DNA from: Snodgrassella gandavensis
GTDB lineage: Bacteria; Pseudomonadota; Gammaproteobacteria; Burkholderiales; Neisseriaceae
Length of the DNA: 64,000 bases
Reading direction: 5' to 3'
NCBI RefSeq assembly: GCF_914768025.1
Contig: NZ_CAJZCE010000008.1
Span: 51,201-115,200, forward strand
Shown piece after piece: positions 40,473 through 50,925 of the stretch. Numbering within the stretch: position 1 is the first letter of the stretch; the number at the start of each line of letters is the position of its first letter. Both the position numbers and the translations under genes were made by a program. A model generated the notes under the pieces. That model was not told the origin of the DNA. It made no database searches and saw only the letters and a list, made by a program, of their open reading frames with translations.

Positions 40473-40490
40473 TGATTAAAGGATAATGAC

Positions 40491-40874
40491 ATGCGTCATC
40501 GTAATGGTAACCGCAAATTAAACCGCACAAGTAGTCACCGTGCTGCTATGTTGCGTAATATGGCCAATTCTTTGTTGACTCACGAAGCAATTGTAACTAC
40601 TTTGCCTAAAGCAAAAGAGTTACGCCGCGTAGCTGAACCATTAATTACTTTAGGTAAAAAGCCTTCATTGGCTAATCACCGTTTAGCTTTTAATCGTACG
40701 CGTGATCGTGATGTTGTTGTAAAATTATTTAATGAGTTAGGCCCGCGCTTTGCTAATCGTAATGGTGGCTATCTGCGCATCTTGAAGTATGGCTTTCGTA
40801 AAGGTGATAATGCTCCACTAGCTTTGGTTGAGTTAGTTGAGAAAGCTCCCGAAACAGAAGCTGTAGCTGAGTAA
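40491..40874 (+). CDS. rplQ: 50S ribosomal protein L17
   Basis: 127 residues, last gene of the superoperon. [29 protein letters not shown] start and [19 protein letters not shown] strong terminator follows 14 bases later. Confidence 0.98.
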   Translation: MRHRNGNRKLNRTSSHRAAMLRNMANSLLTHEAIVTTLPKAKELRRVAEPLITLGKKPSLANHRLAFNRTRDRDVVVKLFNELGPRFANRNGGYLRILKYGFRKGDNAPLALVELVEKAPETEAVAE

Positions 40875-40887
40875 TCAGGCTTCACAG

Positions 40888-40921
40888 ACAAGCCAGCCTT
40901 TAGGCTGGCTTGTTTCATTTT
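40888..40921 (+). terminator. Intrinsic terminator of the ribosomal superoperon
   Basis: Perfect 11-bp stem ACAAGCCAGCC / GGCTGGCTTGT, loop TTTA, followed by TTCATTTT. Confidence 0.92.
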
Positions 40922-41417
40922 GATGTTTTGCTTTCCAGAGTACTTAGCTGCTTTGGCAAACGCCTTTTCCTAGTCAGTCTATTTTGGATTTTAATTTAAT
41001 ACTTCAGATTTATTTAGAGTATTTGCCGATAAGTAATGTATGTGAATTTTATTAAATGTTAGGTAAGCATCAAATACTTACTGTATGGCGAAAGCTTCAG
41101 TTTTATATAGTTAGGCTGGTGGTGATTTATTATTGATGCTCTTTTATTGTAAGTATTCAACGCATTGATTTTAGATAGGAATCAATTTGAGCTATTGGCA
41201 GCTTGCTGCATTTTTACTTAGGTTTAACTATATTTCTAGTTTAATAGCATTTCTTGAATTTTAGTAAGATACCTTTGTTTGTATTAATACAATTATGCTT
41301 ATTATCCAATTATTTAGCTTTAAAAAAGACTATTTTTCGTTTTGAGAGCTGCTTGTAATTAGTCTTCTGCGTATAATTATTGTTTGTAAGTTGACCATTG
41401 TTATTAAAGGAGAAACC
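40922..41417. other. AT-rich intergenic region, no gene seen
   Basis: About 500 bases downstream of the ribosomal terminator. No supportable ORF, tRNA or RNA structure; it presumably holds the promoter for the secreted protein gene at 41418. Confidence 0.5.
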
Positions 41418-41804
41418 ATGAAGTACTTGCGTTTGGCTCTATACAGTTTGATTTTCTTGACTTCTTCATTTGCGTGGGCTGGCCGTGTTTTACCTAATGA
41501 TGCTCATATTGTTGTATTGAAGAATACCAAAGGGCAGCAGGTGGTATTGGGAACGGCGAAAAAGGCCTTATTACGTACTTTGAGTCTGGGTTTGGTGAAT
41601 GGTAATAAAACATTTCAGTTAAGCAAGTCAGTACGGGTGCGTGATACTAATAATCGTTTTGTAACTTATAATAATTTGTATAGATTTAAGAATGCACTGA
41701 TAGCCGTACGGTTTGACAGGGCAAATCAAATTCAGGATATTTGGGTATTGACGGATGAAGAGCAGAAAGCATTGGTTCGTCCGAATAATCCTCAGGTTGA
41801 TTAA
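41418..41804 (+). CDS. Secreted periplasmic protein of unknown function
   Basis: 128 residues from the ATG at 41418, which has AAAGGAGAAACC upstream. Signal peptide [21 protein letters not shown] with cleavage likely after AWA. The mature part is a small beta-rich domain ([64 protein letters not shown]). It resembles small uncharacterised periplasmic proteins of Neisseria, but I cannot name a family. It sits 14 bases upstream of miaB, so the two may be co-transcribed. Confidence 0.7.
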   Translation: MKYLRLALYSLIFLTSSFAWAGRVLPNDAHIVVLKNTKGQQVVLGTAKKALLRTLSLGLVNGNKTFQLSKSVRVRDTNNRFVTYNNLYRFKNALIAVRFDRANQIQDIWVLTDEEQKALVRPNNPQVD

Positions 41805-41818
41805 TATTGTTAGGTGTT

Positions 41819-43147
41819 ATGAAAAAAGTATTTATACGAACCTTTGGTTGTCAGATGAATGAGTATGATAGTGAAAAAATGCTGTCTGTACTTGCGGAAG
41901 GACAACCACTAGAACGTACTGATAATGCTGAAGATGCAGATATTATTCTTTTTAATACTTGCTCTGTGCGGGAAAAAGCTCAGGAAAAAGTATTTTCAGA
42001 TTTAGGGCGCATCCGGCCATTAAAAGCTAAAAATCCGGATTTGATTATCGGTGTTGGCGGCTGTGTTGCTTCACAGGAAGGTGAGGCAATTATTCAGCGT
42101 GCGCCTTATGTGGATGTGGTGTTTGGTCCGCAAACTTTACATCGTTTGCCACAGATGATTCTGGATAAGGAAACCAGTGGCCTGTCACAAGTAGATATCT
42201 CTTTTCCGGAAATTGAAAAGTTTGATCATCTGCCACCCGCACGGGTTGAAGGTGGTGCAGCATTTGTATCTATTATGGAGGGCTGTTCCAAGTATTGCAG
42301 TTTTTGCGTTGTACCTTATACTCGTGGTGAGGAGTTTTCACGCCCGCTGGAAGATGTGTTAACTGAAATCGCTGGTCTGGCTCAACAAGGTGTTAAGGAA
42401 ATTAATCTGCTTGGGCAAAATGTGAATGCCTATCGTGGAGATATGGGCGATGGCGAAATCTGTGATTTTGCTACTTTGTTACGCATAGTACATGAAATAC
42501 CTGGTATTGAGCGCATGCGCTTTACTACTAGCCATCCACGTGAATTTTCTGATGCTATTATTGAATGCTATCGCGATTTGCCGAAACTGGTGTCGCATTT
42601 ACATTTGCCGGTGCAGTCTGGTTCGGATCGTGTTCTAACGGCGATGAAGCGTGGCTATACCGCATTGGAGTATAAGCATATTATTCGTAAATTACGTGAT
42701 ATTCGGCCGGATTTATGTTTAAGCTCAGACTTTATTGTTGGGTTTCCTGGGGAAACGGAACGTGAATTTGAGCAAACTCTGAAACTGGTACAGGACTTGG
42801 CTTTTGATTTGAGCTTTGTATTTATTTATAGTCCGCGTCCAGGTACGCCGGCAGCAAATTTGCCGGATGATACGCCACATACTGAAAAAGTACGCCGCTT
42901 AGAAGCATTGAATACCGTGATTGAGGCTGAAACAGCACGAATTAATCAGTCTATGCTTGGTAGTGTACAACGTTGTCTGGTAGAGGGCGTATCGAAAAAA
43001 GACCCAGATCAGCTACAGGCACGTACGGCAAATAATCGGGTAGTTAATTTTACGGGACATCCTCGTTTAATTAATCAAATGGTGGAGCTGGAAATCACCG
43101 AAGCGCACACGTTTTCTTTGCGCGGAAAAATGGTTTTAGCCGAGTAA
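41819..43147 (+). CDS. miaB: tRNA-2-methylthio-N6-dimethylallyladenosine synthase
   Basis: 442-residue radical-SAM methylthiotransferase modifying A37 of tRNAs reading UNN codons. N-terminal UPF0004 domain with [25 protein letters not shown] and GGCVASQEG cysteines. The radical-SAM triad is C156-x3-C160-x2-C163 (GCSKYCSFC). C-terminal TRAM domain near 380-442. The ATG at 41819 is chosen over an upstream TTG. Confidence 0.97.
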   Translation: MKKVFIRTFGCQMNEYDSEKMLSVLAEGQPLERTDNAEDADIILFNTCSVREKAQEKVFSDLGRIRPLKAKNPDLIIGVGGCVASQEGEAIIQRAPYVDVVFGPQTLHRLPQMILDKETSGLSQVDISFPEIEKFDHLPPARVEGGAAFVSIMEGCSKYCSFCVVPYTRGEEFSRPLEDVLTEIAGLAQQGVKEINLLGQNVNAYRGDMGDGEICDFATLLRIVHEIPGIERMRFTTSHPREFSDAIIECYRDLPKLVSHLHLPVQSGSDRVLTAMKRGYTALEYKHIIRKLRDIRPDLCLSSDFIVGFPGETEREFEQTLKLVQDLAFDLSFVFIYSPRPGTPAANLPDDTPHTEKVRRLEALNTVIEAETARINQSMLGSVQRCLVEGVSKKDPDQLQARTANNRVVNFTGHPRLINQMVELEITEAHTFSLRGKMVLAE

Positions 43148-43287
43148 GCTACTTAGCTGCAAAATAGAGGGAAAACGCCGCATTAATCCACTTGTTTGGA
43201 TACAGGTACATGTACGTATTAATACAGGTATAAAGGCTGTGCTTGTTGTTGGATTCTGATGTAATATTTATTTGAGTTTTTTATTGT

Positions 43288-43326
43288 CCGGTTATCAGTA
43301 AAAATTTTTTGCGGTAACCGGTTTTA
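43288..43326 (+). terminator. Hairpin with T run upstream of purine permease
   Basis: Stem CCGGTTA / TAACCGG (43288-43294, 43315-43321) with a 20-base AT-rich loop, followed by TTTTA. It ends 24 bases before the permease ATG and about 180 bases after miaB. It could terminate miaB or attenuate the permease. Confidence 0.5.
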
Positions 43327-43349
43327 TCTGGCCTTCTTAAGGAATTGGC

Positions 43350-44663
43350 ATGAGCCCAGCGGGTACTTCTTTTTTGGATCGTTTTTTTAAAATTAAAGAA
43401 AGTGGCAGCAGTGTGCGCACTGAGGTGTTAGCCGGCCTGACCACTTTTTTGGCAATGAGTTATATTTTGGTGGTTAATCCTACCATTCTCGAAGAAGCCG
43501 GGATGAATTTCAAGGCGGTTTTTGTAGCTACCTGTATTTCTTCTGCCTTTGCTTGTATGATGATGGGGCTGATAGCAAACTATCCGATAGCTTTAGCACC
43601 TGGTATGGGGCTGAATGCCTATTTCAGCTATGCTGTGGTAAAGGGAATGGGTATTCCGTGGCAGGTAGCACTGGGTGCGGTTTTCGTTTCCGGTATCATT
43701 TTTATTATTCTAAGCCTGTTTAAAGTGCGCGAGGCGATTGTTAATTCGCTACCGAATTCTCTCAAATATTCTATTGGTGGCGGCATTGGTTTGTTTCTGG
43801 CGCTGGTGGCACTGAAAAGTGCTGATGTCGTGGTATCCAATCCAGCCACACTAGTTAGTCTGGGTGATATCCATTCTCCTAAGGTGCTTTTGGCCATTGT
43901 GGGTTTCTGTCTGATTGTTGCACTGGAACATTTTCGAGTGCGTGGCGGGATTATTATTGGGATTTTAGTAGTCACTGCTGTCGCTTCGGTACTGGGGATC
44001 AATCAGTTTCAAGGTGTATTCGCTCCAGTTCCTTCATTAGCTCCGACTTTTTTGCAGCTGGACTTTCATGATTTATTTACCATGAGTCTGGTTAGTGTTA
44101 TTTTTGTATTTTTCTTTGTGGATTTATTTGACAGTACCGGTGTTCTAATTGGCGTTTCGGGTCGTGCAGGCTTGCTGGTGGATGGTAAGCTGCCACGGGT
44201 AAAAAAAGCCTTGCTGGCTGATTCGACGGCGATTGTGGTCGGAGCCGGTCTGGGTACTTCTTCTACAACTGCCTATGTGGAATCAGCAGCAGGGGCTGCT
44301 GTTGGTGGCCGTACTGGCTTGACTGCGGTAGTTGTTGGTATTTTGATGCTGGCAAGTTTATGGTTTTCTAAACTAGCGGCTAGTGTTCCGCAGTATGCTA
44401 CTGCTCCTGCATTGCTATATGTGGGGGTGCTGATGATGCGCAGTATGACTGAAATTGACTGGAAAGATGTTACTGAAGCAGCACCAGCATTCTGTACTCT
44501 GATTTTTATGCCTTTTGCCTATTCTATTGCAGATGGTATTGCGATGGGCTTTATCAGTTACGCATTGATTAAATTGTTCTGTGGTAAGGTTAAAGAAGTA
44601 TCTTACATGGTGTGGATTATTGCTATATTGTGGGCATTTAAGTTGCTCTGGCTAGGTGCATAA
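43350..44663 (+). CDS. NCS2/AzgA-family purine permease
   Basis: 437-residue inner-membrane transporter with about 12-14 helices. It has the AzgA-type motifs: RTEVLAGLTTFLAMSYILVVNPTIL near residue 25, NYPIALAPGMGLNAYFSY near 80, and FFVDLFDSTGVLIGVSGRAGL near 250. Homologues import adenine, guanine or hypoxanthine by proton symport; which base is not readable from sequence. Single gene preceded by a hairpin and followed by one. Confidence 0.88.
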   Translation: MSPAGTSFLDRFFKIKESGSSVRTEVLAGLTTFLAMSYILVVNPTILEEAGMNFKAVFVATCISSAFACMMMGLIANYPIALAPGMGLNAYFSYAVVKGMGIPWQVALGAVFVSGIIFIILSLFKVREAIVNSLPNSLKYSIGGGIGLFLALVALKSADVVVSNPATLVSLGDIHSPKVLLAIVGFCLIVALEHFRVRGGIIIGILVVTAVASVLGINQFQGVFAPVPSLAPTFLQLDFHDLFTMSLVSVIFVFFFVDLFDSTGVLIGVSGRAGLLVDGKLPRVKKALLADSTAIVVGAGLGTSSTTAYVESAAGAAVGGRTGLTAVVVGILMLASLWFSKLAASVPQYATAPALLYVGVLMMRSMTEIDWKDVTEAAPAFCTLIFMPFAYSIADGIAMGFISYALIKLFCGKVKEVSYMVWIIAILWAFKLLWLGA

Positions 44664-44680
44664 GATAATCCGGTTTGTAA

Positions 44681-44703
44681 CAGGCAGCCGTTGCGGCTGC
44701 CTG
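44681..44703 (+). terminator. Terminator-like hairpin after permease
   Basis: Perfect 10-bp stem CAGGCAGCCG / CGGCTGCCTG with a TTG loop, 18 bases after the permease stop. No long T run. Confidence 0.6.
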
Positions 44704-44789
44704 AATACTTTAGAGCTATATATTCTGTTGGCTAATGTGCCAATATATTGAGCTGAATGCAACTATTATATAAATGAAAAGGGGAAATT

Positions 44790-45353
44790 ATGTCTTTAAT
44801 TGATGAGATTATGGACTTTAATCAGAAATTTGTTGATGCTGAAGAGTATGAGCAATTTTTTACGGACAAGTATCCAGAAAAGAATCTGGCCATTGTTTCA
44901 TGTATGGATGCACGGATTCTGGATTTGTTACCGCGTGCTCTGGGGCTGAAAAATGGAGATGCTAAAGTGATTCGTAATGCGGGTGCTTTGGTTACACATC
45001 CGTGGGGTTCGGTAATGCGCTCATTGCTGGTGGCTGTATATGAGATGCATGTACATGAAATTATGGTGATCGGACATTATGATTGTGGTATGCAGGAGTT
45101 ACATGTTCCCGATATGCTTGATCGAATGCGTGCCCGGGGTGTCAGTGATGAGCGCCTTGAAATTCTGGAGAATGCTGGCGTAGATTTTCATAAGTGGCTC
45201 ACCGATTTTGATAGTGTGGAAGATGCGATTATGCATTCGGTTAATATGATACGAAAGCATCCATTGATGCCTAGTGAAATTAAAGTACATGGTTTGGTTA
45301 TTCACCCGATTACCGGTAAGCTGAATATTGTGGTTAATGGAAATAAAATATGA
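44790..45353 (+). CDS. Beta-class carbonic anhydrase
   Basis: 187 residues. Interconverts CO2 and bicarbonate. Zinc ligands C38 (SCMDAR, with D40/R42 dyad), H96 and C99 (GHYDCG) are present. The protein belongs to the short YbcF/YtiB-like beta-CA type. Its stop overlaps nadD by ATGA, so the pair is co-translated, with no obvious metabolic link. Confidence 0.93.
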   Translation: MSLIDEIMDFNQKFVDAEEYEQFFTDKYPEKNLAIVSCMDARILDLLPRALGLKNGDAKVIRNAGALVTHPWGSVMRSLLVAVYEMHVHEIMVIGHYDCGMQELHVPDMLDRMRARGVSDERLEILENAGVDFHKWLTDFDSVEDAIMHSVNMIRKHPLMPSEIKVHGLVIHPITGKLNIVVNGNKI

Positions 45354-45985
45354 AACGTATTGGTTTATTTGGTGGTACTTTTGATCCGCCACACAATGGC
45401 CATATTCATATCGCGCAGGCTTTTGCTGATGAATTAAAGTTGGATAGTGTTATTTTTATTCCGGCAGGTGATCCATACCATAAACAGGTTGCTACCCGTA
45501 CTACAGCCGCACAACGTCTGGCTATGGTGGAGCGAACCATTGCCGTAGATGAACGATTTAGTGTGTCTGATTGTGATGTGGTACGCAATGGACCCACTTA
45601 TACGATTGATACTGTATCTCTGTTTCGTCAGGTATTTGCGCAGGCACAGTTATGGTGGTTACTGGGAATGGATTCATTGTTACAACTACCGGGCTGGCAT
45701 CGTTATCAGGCATTATTGCAAAGTATTAATCTGGCTATTGCTCAACGTGGCGGGCTGGGCTTAGCTGCCTTGCCGGTGGCATTACAGCAATGGTTACCTG
45801 ATGCATTAGCCAAAAATCTGACTACACCGGACGGTATTGATGGCGGACGTGCGGTGTTTTTGCAGGCGTCTTTTTTACCGGTGAGTTCGACTGATATTCG
45901 TGAGCAATGGTCGATGGGTAATCATGATGACGTTCCGGCTGGTGTGGCGGAATATATCGACCGCGAACACCTTTATCAGGCATAA
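45350..45985 (+). CDS. nadD: Nicotinate-nucleotide adenylyltransferase
   Basis: 211 residues. Adenylates nicotinate mononucleotide in NAD synthesis. Nucleotidyltransferase motif GGTFDPPHNGHIHIA at residues 8-22, and the ISSTxIR equivalent VSSTDIREQWSMG near 180. First of the conserved nadD-rsfS-rlmH set. Together with pncC, the window carries two NAD-pathway steps. Confidence 0.97.
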   Translation: MKRIGLFGGTFDPPHNGHIHIAQAFADELKLDSVIFIPAGDPYHKQVATRTTAAQRLAMVERTIAVDERFSVSDCDVVRNGPTYTIDTVSLFRQVFAQAQLWWLLGMDSLLQLPGWHRYQALLQSINLAIAQRGGLGLAALPVALQQWLPDALAKNLTTPDGIDGGRAVFLQASFLPVSSTDIREQWSMGNHDDVPAGVAEYIDREHLYQA

Positions 45986-46048
45986 TTTGTATATTTATAG
46001 GGTGTTTCTGAGCAGGAAATGCTTTCAACACAATAGGATATTTACTGT

Positions 46049-46438
46049 ATGGATGAAAATCTTATCGCTCAATGGGACAATATGGTAGCCATTAGCGTTA
46101 ATGCACTTGAAGATGTTAAAGGTAAAGACATTACTGTACTGGATACATCGGCACAAACTTCGCTGTTTTCTCGGATGATTATTGCCAGTGGTGACAGTAC
46201 GCGTCAGGTAAAGGCGCTGGCAAATAATGTTGCTGTAGATTTAAAAGAGGCTGGTTACGAAATTATTAGCACGGAAGGCCTTGATAGTGGCGAATGGGCA
46301 CTGGTTGATGCTGGTGATCTGGTTGTACATGTGATGCAGCCTGCGGTGCGTGATTATTATGATATTGAAGCTTTATGGGGTGGAGAAAAGCCGTCTTTTC
46401 ATGCAGGTGCGGCTAAACCATGGCAAGCAGTAGATTGA
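46049..46438 (+). CDS. rsfS: Ribosomal silencing factor RsfS
   Basis: 129 residues. Binds L14 and blocks subunit joining in stationary phase. Motifs ALEDVKGKDITVLDT, FSRMIIASGDSTRQVKALANNV and the closing DAGDLVVHVMQPAVRDYYDIEALWG. Between nadD and rlmH, as in most bacteria. Confidence 0.97.
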   Translation: MDENLIAQWDNMVAISVNALEDVKGKDITVLDTSAQTSLFSRMIIASGDSTRQVKALANNVAVDLKEAGYEIISTEGLDSGEWALVDAGDLVVHVMQPAVRDYYDIEALWGGEKPSFHAGAAKPWQAVD

Positions 46439-46470
46439 TGTTTGCTGGATGCTATATTTATTGGGGTTAA

Positions 46471-46941
46471 ATGAATATTACAGTACTGGCGGTAGGAACG
46501 AAAATGCCGCAATGGGTCGATTATGCGGTGGCCGACTATAGTAAGAGGTTTGGCCGTGAGATTCAGTTTCAGCTCAGGGAAATCAAACCGGAAAAGCGCG
46601 GTGCCGGTGTTAACGCGGCGCAGGCAATGGCAGCCGAAGAGGAGCGTATCGTTGCGGCAATTCCACCACATAGTTATCTGATTGTACTGGATGAACGAGG
46701 GAAAGCACCAACGTCGATGGAGCTGGCGGACTGGTTAAAAAAATGGCAGCAGCAGGGGGATAATCTGTGTTTTGTTATTGGTGGAGCTGACGGAATGACT
46801 GCGAGTTTGAAACAACGGGCAAATCTGTTAGTGCGCCTTTCCAGCCTGACTTTACCACATGGAATGGTGCGCGTGCTGTTAACTGAACAGCTTTATCGTG
46901 CCCAGTCGATTTTACATAATCATCCGTATCATCGTGAGTAA
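46471..46941 (+). CDS. rlmH: 23S rRNA pseudouridine-1915 N3-methyltransferase
   Basis: 156-residue SPOUT methyltransferase. YLIVLDERGKAPTSMELADWL, the SAM knot FVIGGADGM near 103, and the C-terminal LTLPHGMVRVLLTEQLYRAQSILHNHPYHRE signature. Full length. Confidence 0.97.
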   Translation: MNITVLAVGTKMPQWVDYAVADYSKRFGREIQFQLREIKPEKRGAGVNAAQAMAAEEERIVAAIPPHSYLIVLDERGKAPTSMELADWLKKWQQQGDNLCFVIGGADGMTASLKQRANLLVRLSSLTLPHGMVRVLLTEQLYRAQSILHNHPYHRE

Positions 46942-47049
46942 TCCTGATGCAGACCAGATAAGATAAATTGAACGCATTTCTCAACAGCCTTGATGTATAC
47001 AGCTTATTTTAATTAATCAGGATAGAAATAATTTCTTGACATAGAATGA

Positions 47050-47083
47050 ATACCCCCGTGCAGGGGGTATTGTAGTATATAAT
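47050..47083 (+). promoter_or_regulatory. GC-rich palindrome and -10 box upstream of dxs
   Basis: ATACCCCC (47050-47057), spacer GTGCA, GGGGGTAT (47063-47070) is a perfect palindrome. It lies between a consensus TTGACA (47036-47041) and a consensus TATAAT (47078-47083), which are 36 bases apart, too far for one sigma-70 promoter. The palindrome resembles CsoR/RcnR-type metal operators in base pattern. It may instead be an rlmH 3' hairpin. Confidence 0.4.
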
Positions 47084-47152
47084 TACTGTGCACCTAGTTT
47101 GGCAGGTATATATAGCCTGTTATCTTGCATTAATAACAAGTAAAGTCTGATT

Positions 47153-49030
47153 ATGAATCCTACCTCTCTGCTTGATACCATTGATTTACCACAGGATGTG
47201 CGCCGTTTGCAAAAGAACCAGTTACCCCAGCTGGCAAATGAGTTACGCGCTTATTTGCTGGAATCAGTAAGCAAAACGGGTGGACACTTTGCCAGTAATC
47301 TGGGTGCGGTTGAGCTAACAGTTGCCTTGCACTATGTATATCAGACTCCGCAAGACCATCTGATCTGGGATGTGGGGCATCAGAGTTATCCGCACAAAAT
47401 CCTGACTGGACGTAAAAGGCGCATGTCTACTATGCGGCAAAGTGGTGGTTTGGCCGGTTTTCCCAAGCGCAGCGAGTCGGAATACGATGTGTTTGGTGTT
47501 GGTCATTCGTCCACATCAATTGGTGCGGCGCTGGGTATGGCGGTAGCCGATAAATTACAGCATAAAACCAACCGCAATGTTGCTATTATTGGTGATGGTG
47601 CAATGACAGCAGGGCAGGCATTTGAAGCATTAAATAATGCTGGTGATATGGATATTGATTTGCTGGTCATTCTTAATGACAATGAGATGTCTATTTCACC
47701 AAATGTTGGCGCTTTGCCCAAGTATCTGGCAAAAAATCCTTTGCATGATGTTAAAGGATTGGTGAAATCAATCAAGCATAAATCAGAAAAAGTATTAGGT
47801 TTAGTACCGGGTGCGCTGGATGTAGCGCAGCGGGTTGAAAATAAAATCAAAGGTTTGATTGAAGAGAGTAGCAGTTCTGAAACGCTGTCATTATTCGATA
47901 ATTTCGGTTTTACTTATTCAGGGCCGATTGATGGGCATGATGTCATTCAATTGGTAGATGTGCTGCAGGAGATGCGTAATCGCAAAGGGCCGCAATTGTT
48001 GCACATCATTACTAAAAAAGGGCATGGTTATAAACTGGCGGAAAATGACCCAGTTAGTTTTCATGCTGTCAGTGCGTTTGATCCGCAGCAGGGCTTGCAT
48101 GTGTCTGGGACGGCGACTAAACCTACGTATACGCAAATTTTCGGCCAATGGATAATAGATCAGGCAGCAGTAGATCAAAATTTGCTGGCGATTACGCCGG
48201 CCATGCGTGAGGGTAGTGGTCTGGTAGAATTTGCCCAGCGATATCCGGAACGTTATTTTGATGTCGGTATTGCTGAGCAGCATGCCGTGACTTTTGCTGC
48301 TGGATTGGCTTGTGAACAGATGAAACCGGTGGTGGCGATTTACTCAACTTTCCTGCAACGGGCTTATGATCAGCTGATTCATGATGTGGCATTACAGAAT
48401 TTACCAGTTTTGTTTGCAATTGATCGCGGCGGAATTGTTGGGGCAGATGGCCCAACACATGCTGGTGTGTATGATTTGAGCTATCTGCGCTGTGTGCCTA
48501 ATCTGGTCATTGCCGTGCCCAGTGATGAGCGTGAATGCCGTTTGTTGCTATCAAGCTGCTATCAGCTTAATCAGCCTGCGGCAGTACGTTATCCTCGTGG
48601 TACAGGTACGGGTATTGAGGCGGGAGCTGATTTGGCTACAGTAGAGATTGGCAAGGGAGTACTGCGCCGTCAGGGACGCAAAATTGCTTTAATCGCATTT
48701 GGCAGTATGGTGCAACCCGCCCTTACTGTGGCTAATGCCATTGATGCTACGGTAGCAGACATGCGTTTCGTTAAACCACTGGATACGAAGCTGGTACTAC
48801 AGCTGGCTGCAAAACATGATTATTTGGTTACGCTGGAAGAAAACAGTAAGATTGGCGGTGCAGGAAGCGCTGTTCTTGAGTTACTGGCACAGCATAATCA
48901 GAATAAACCGGTATTGACGCTGGGGATACCTGATATATTTACTGAACATGGCGATACAGCACGACTACTCAATCAAATAGGATTAAGTGCTGACAAAATT
49001 CAGCAACAAATTCTTCAATGGATGGCGTAG
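47153..49030 (+). CDS. dxs: 1-deoxy-D-xylulose-5-phosphate synthase
   Basis: 625 residues. Thiamine-dependent first step of the MEP isoprenoid pathway; its product also feeds thiamine and pyridoxal synthesis. TPP/Mg motif [18 protein letters not shown] near 147, ending LNDNEMS near 176; the catalytic Glu lies in [15 protein letters not shown] near 370. Full length. Its promoter region carries the palindrome at 47050. Confidence 0.97.
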   Translation: MNPTSLLDTIDLPQDVRRLQKNQLPQLANELRAYLLESVSKTGGHFASNLGAVELTVALHYVYQTPQDHLIWDVGHQSYPHKILTGRKRRMSTMRQSGGLAGFPKRSESEYDVFGVGHSSTSIGAALGMAVADKLQHKTNRNVAIIGDGAMTAGQAFEALNNAGDMDIDLLVILNDNEMSISPNVGALPKYLAKNPLHDVKGLVKSIKHKSEKVLGLVPGALDVAQRVENKIKGLIEESSSSETLSLFDNFGFTYSGPIDGHDVIQLVDVLQEMRNRKGPQLLHIITKKGHGYKLAENDPVSFHAVSAFDPQQGLHVSGTATKPTYTQIFGQWIIDQAAVDQNLLAITPAMREGSGLVEFAQRYPERYFDVGIAEQHAVTFAAGLACEQMKPVVAIYSTFLQRAYDQLIHDVALQNLPVLFAIDRGGIVGADGPTHAGVYDLSYLRCVPNLVIAVPSDERECRLLLSSCYQLNQPAAVRYPRGTGTGIEAGADLATVEIGKGVLRRQGRKIALIAFGSMVQPALTVANAIDATVADMRFVKPLDTKLVLQLAAKHDYLVTLEENSKIGGAGSAVLELLAQHNQNKPVLTLGIPDIFTEHGDTARLLNQIGLSADKIQQQILQWMA

Positions 49031-49610
49031 TACTCATCCAAAGTAATATAGGAGGCATGATATTGTTTTATGTGTTTATGAAACGGTATCATTTACCTTT
49101 AATGAAATTGCAAATAGCATTAAATATTTGATTTGAATTAAATTTGTTGAATAACTGATGTGTTCTTTATGAAACTATTGTATTTGTTAAATTACTTGTG
49201 AATGTAGGGAACTAGATAAATTTGCTATCGTGCACTCAATATTTTTGCTTGTAATATTTGCAATAAAATTTTGATTATAAATAATTTATATCAATATATT
49301 TAATGGTGTACCTACATGTTTGGTAATTCCATAACTAGGTATGGATCACAGTAAGTTATTAGTAGTTTGCCAATTATTCAAGGTGTTTTTCAGCCTTGTC
49401 GTTCTGGTTTGATACGGATTCATTATGCTCCGCAATATTGTCCCCATGCTGTGCAATAGCATGGCTGATATCATCCCATTGTGCTGAAATTGTTTATTAA
49501 TCTAATCAATATTTTAGTCAAATGGTGGGATTTGTGTTTGGAGGGACTGCCTAAAAATTGTACAATAATTCATATCCGAATATTATTTTTCCATATTTGA
49601 TCTATTAATT
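49031..49610. other. Intergenic region with a possible reverse-strand coding remnant
   Basis: 580 bases between dxs and dusB. On the minus strand, about 49486 down to 49374 is an open frame of 36 codons ending in TAA (ISAQWDDISHAIAQHGD.., ..NDKAEKHLE) with coding-like hydrophilic composition but no start codon in frame. The remainder is AT-rich with nothing recognised. Confidence 0.35.
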
Positions 49611-50612
49611 ATGCAAATTGGTTATTATCAGCTTACTGCTCCTTTTGCGCTGGCACCAATGGCAGGCATAACTGATAAGCCATTTCGCCAGCTATGTCGT
49701 GAATTTGGTGCAGGCTGGGCAGTGAGTGAAATGATTACCAGTGATCCGGGTCTACAACAAACACGCAAGACTCTGCAGCGCGCTAATTATGAGGGTGAAA
49801 ACGGTATCAGGGTGGTGCAGATTGCCGGTAGTGACCCGCAGCAGCTAGCAGATGCGGCACGCTACAATGTAGCCCGTGGTGCAGAAGTTATTGATATCAA
49901 TATGGGCTGTCCGGCAAAAAAAGTTTGTAATGTGCTGGCAGGTAGTGCCTTATTACAAAATGAATCGCTGGTTGAGACAATTTTGCAGGCAGTTGTGGAT
50001 GCTGTTGATGTACCGGTAACTCTGAAAACTCGCCTAGGCTGGGATGATGAGCATCGCAATATTTTGACTATTGCGCATATGGCAGAACAGGCAGGAATTA
50101 CTGCTCTTGCTATACATGGCCGTACACGGACACAAATGTATCGTGGAGAGGCCTGTTATGAGCTAATCACACAGGTACGACAGCAGATAAACCTACCATT
50201 GTGGGTTAATGGTGATATTACCAGTCCGCAAAAAGCATTAAGGGTATGGCAGGAAACTGGTGCGGATGGTGTGATGATTGGACGCGCAGCTCAGGGGCAA
50301 CCATGGCTGTTTCGCGACCTCGTCCATTACCATAAGTATGGTTGTTTGCCACCTCCGCTAAATGTAGCAGAGCATGCACAGGTAATCGTACGTCATGTAG
50401 CTGCCATGCATGATTTTTATGGCAAGATTATGGGTGTACGTATTGCCCGTAAGCATATTGGCTGGTATGTAACTACATTACCAGAAGGGGAGCATTTTCG
50501 CAGGCAGGTTAATACAGTAGATGATGCGCAAATGCAGTTGCAGTTGGTTAATGAATTTTTAGACAGGCAGGTAGCACAATTAGCTGCGTGGCCGTGTGCC
50601 TATAGGGAATAG
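49611..50612 (+). CDS. dusB: tRNA-dihydrouridine synthase B
   Basis: 333-residue FMN-dependent tRNA dihydrouridine synthase. FMN-binding LAPMAGITDKPFRQLCREFGAGWAVSEMI, catalytic Cys100 in INMGCPAKKV, GRTRTQMYRGEA and IGRAAQGQPWLF. It precedes fis by 35 bases, as in most gamma- and betaproteobacteria. Confidence 0.97.
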   Translation: MQIGYYQLTAPFALAPMAGITDKPFRQLCREFGAGWAVSEMITSDPGLQQTRKTLQRANYEGENGIRVVQIAGSDPQQLADAARYNVARGAEVIDINMGCPAKKVCNVLAGSALLQNESLVETILQAVVDAVDVPVTLKTRLGWDDEHRNILTIAHMAEQAGITALAIHGRTRTQMYRGEACYELITQVRQQINLPLWVNGDITSPQKALRVWQETGADGVMIGRAAQGQPWLFRDLVHYHKYGCLPPPLNVAEHAQVIVRHVAAMHDFYGKIMGVRIARKHIGWYVTTLPEGEHFRRQVNTVDDAQMQLQLVNEFLDRQVAQLAAWPCAYRE

Positions 50613-50647
50613 TAAGCAGTTTGTCCTGTTATATAAGGAAAATGTAA

Positions 50648-50893
50648 ATGAGTGAAGCACCTAAAGTTAGTATCGCTCAATGTATAGAGGCAAATGTACG
50701 GCAATATTTTGCTGATTTGGATGGTGAAACACCTTGTGCAGTCTATGATATGGTGTTGCAGCAGATGGAATTACCGCTATTGCGTTGTGTAATGGAGGTT
50801 TGTGAGCATAATCAGACTCGTGCTGCGCAGATTCTTGGGTTGAACCGCAATACACTACGTAAAAAATTAACGCAATATAATTTGCTGGACTGA
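50648..50893 (+). CDS. fis: DNA-binding protein Fis
   Basis: 81 residues, slightly shorter than E. coli Fis (98). The C-terminal helix-turn-helix [31 protein letters not shown] is clearly Fis-type. It bends DNA and activates growth-related promoters. Co-transcribed with dusB and 32 bases upstream of purH. Confidence 0.95.
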   Translation: MSEAPKVSIAQCIEANVRQYFADLDGETPCAVYDMVLQQMELPLLRCVMEVCEHNQTRAAQILGLNRNTLRKKLTQYNLLD

Positions 50894-50925
50894 GTCAGAA
50901 ATTTTTGTATCTTAAGGGAGACGTC

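Noticed and set aside
43200..43349. Purine riboswitch before the permease
   Set aside because: The conserved junction and loop-loop sequences are not present; only a simple hairpin is supported.
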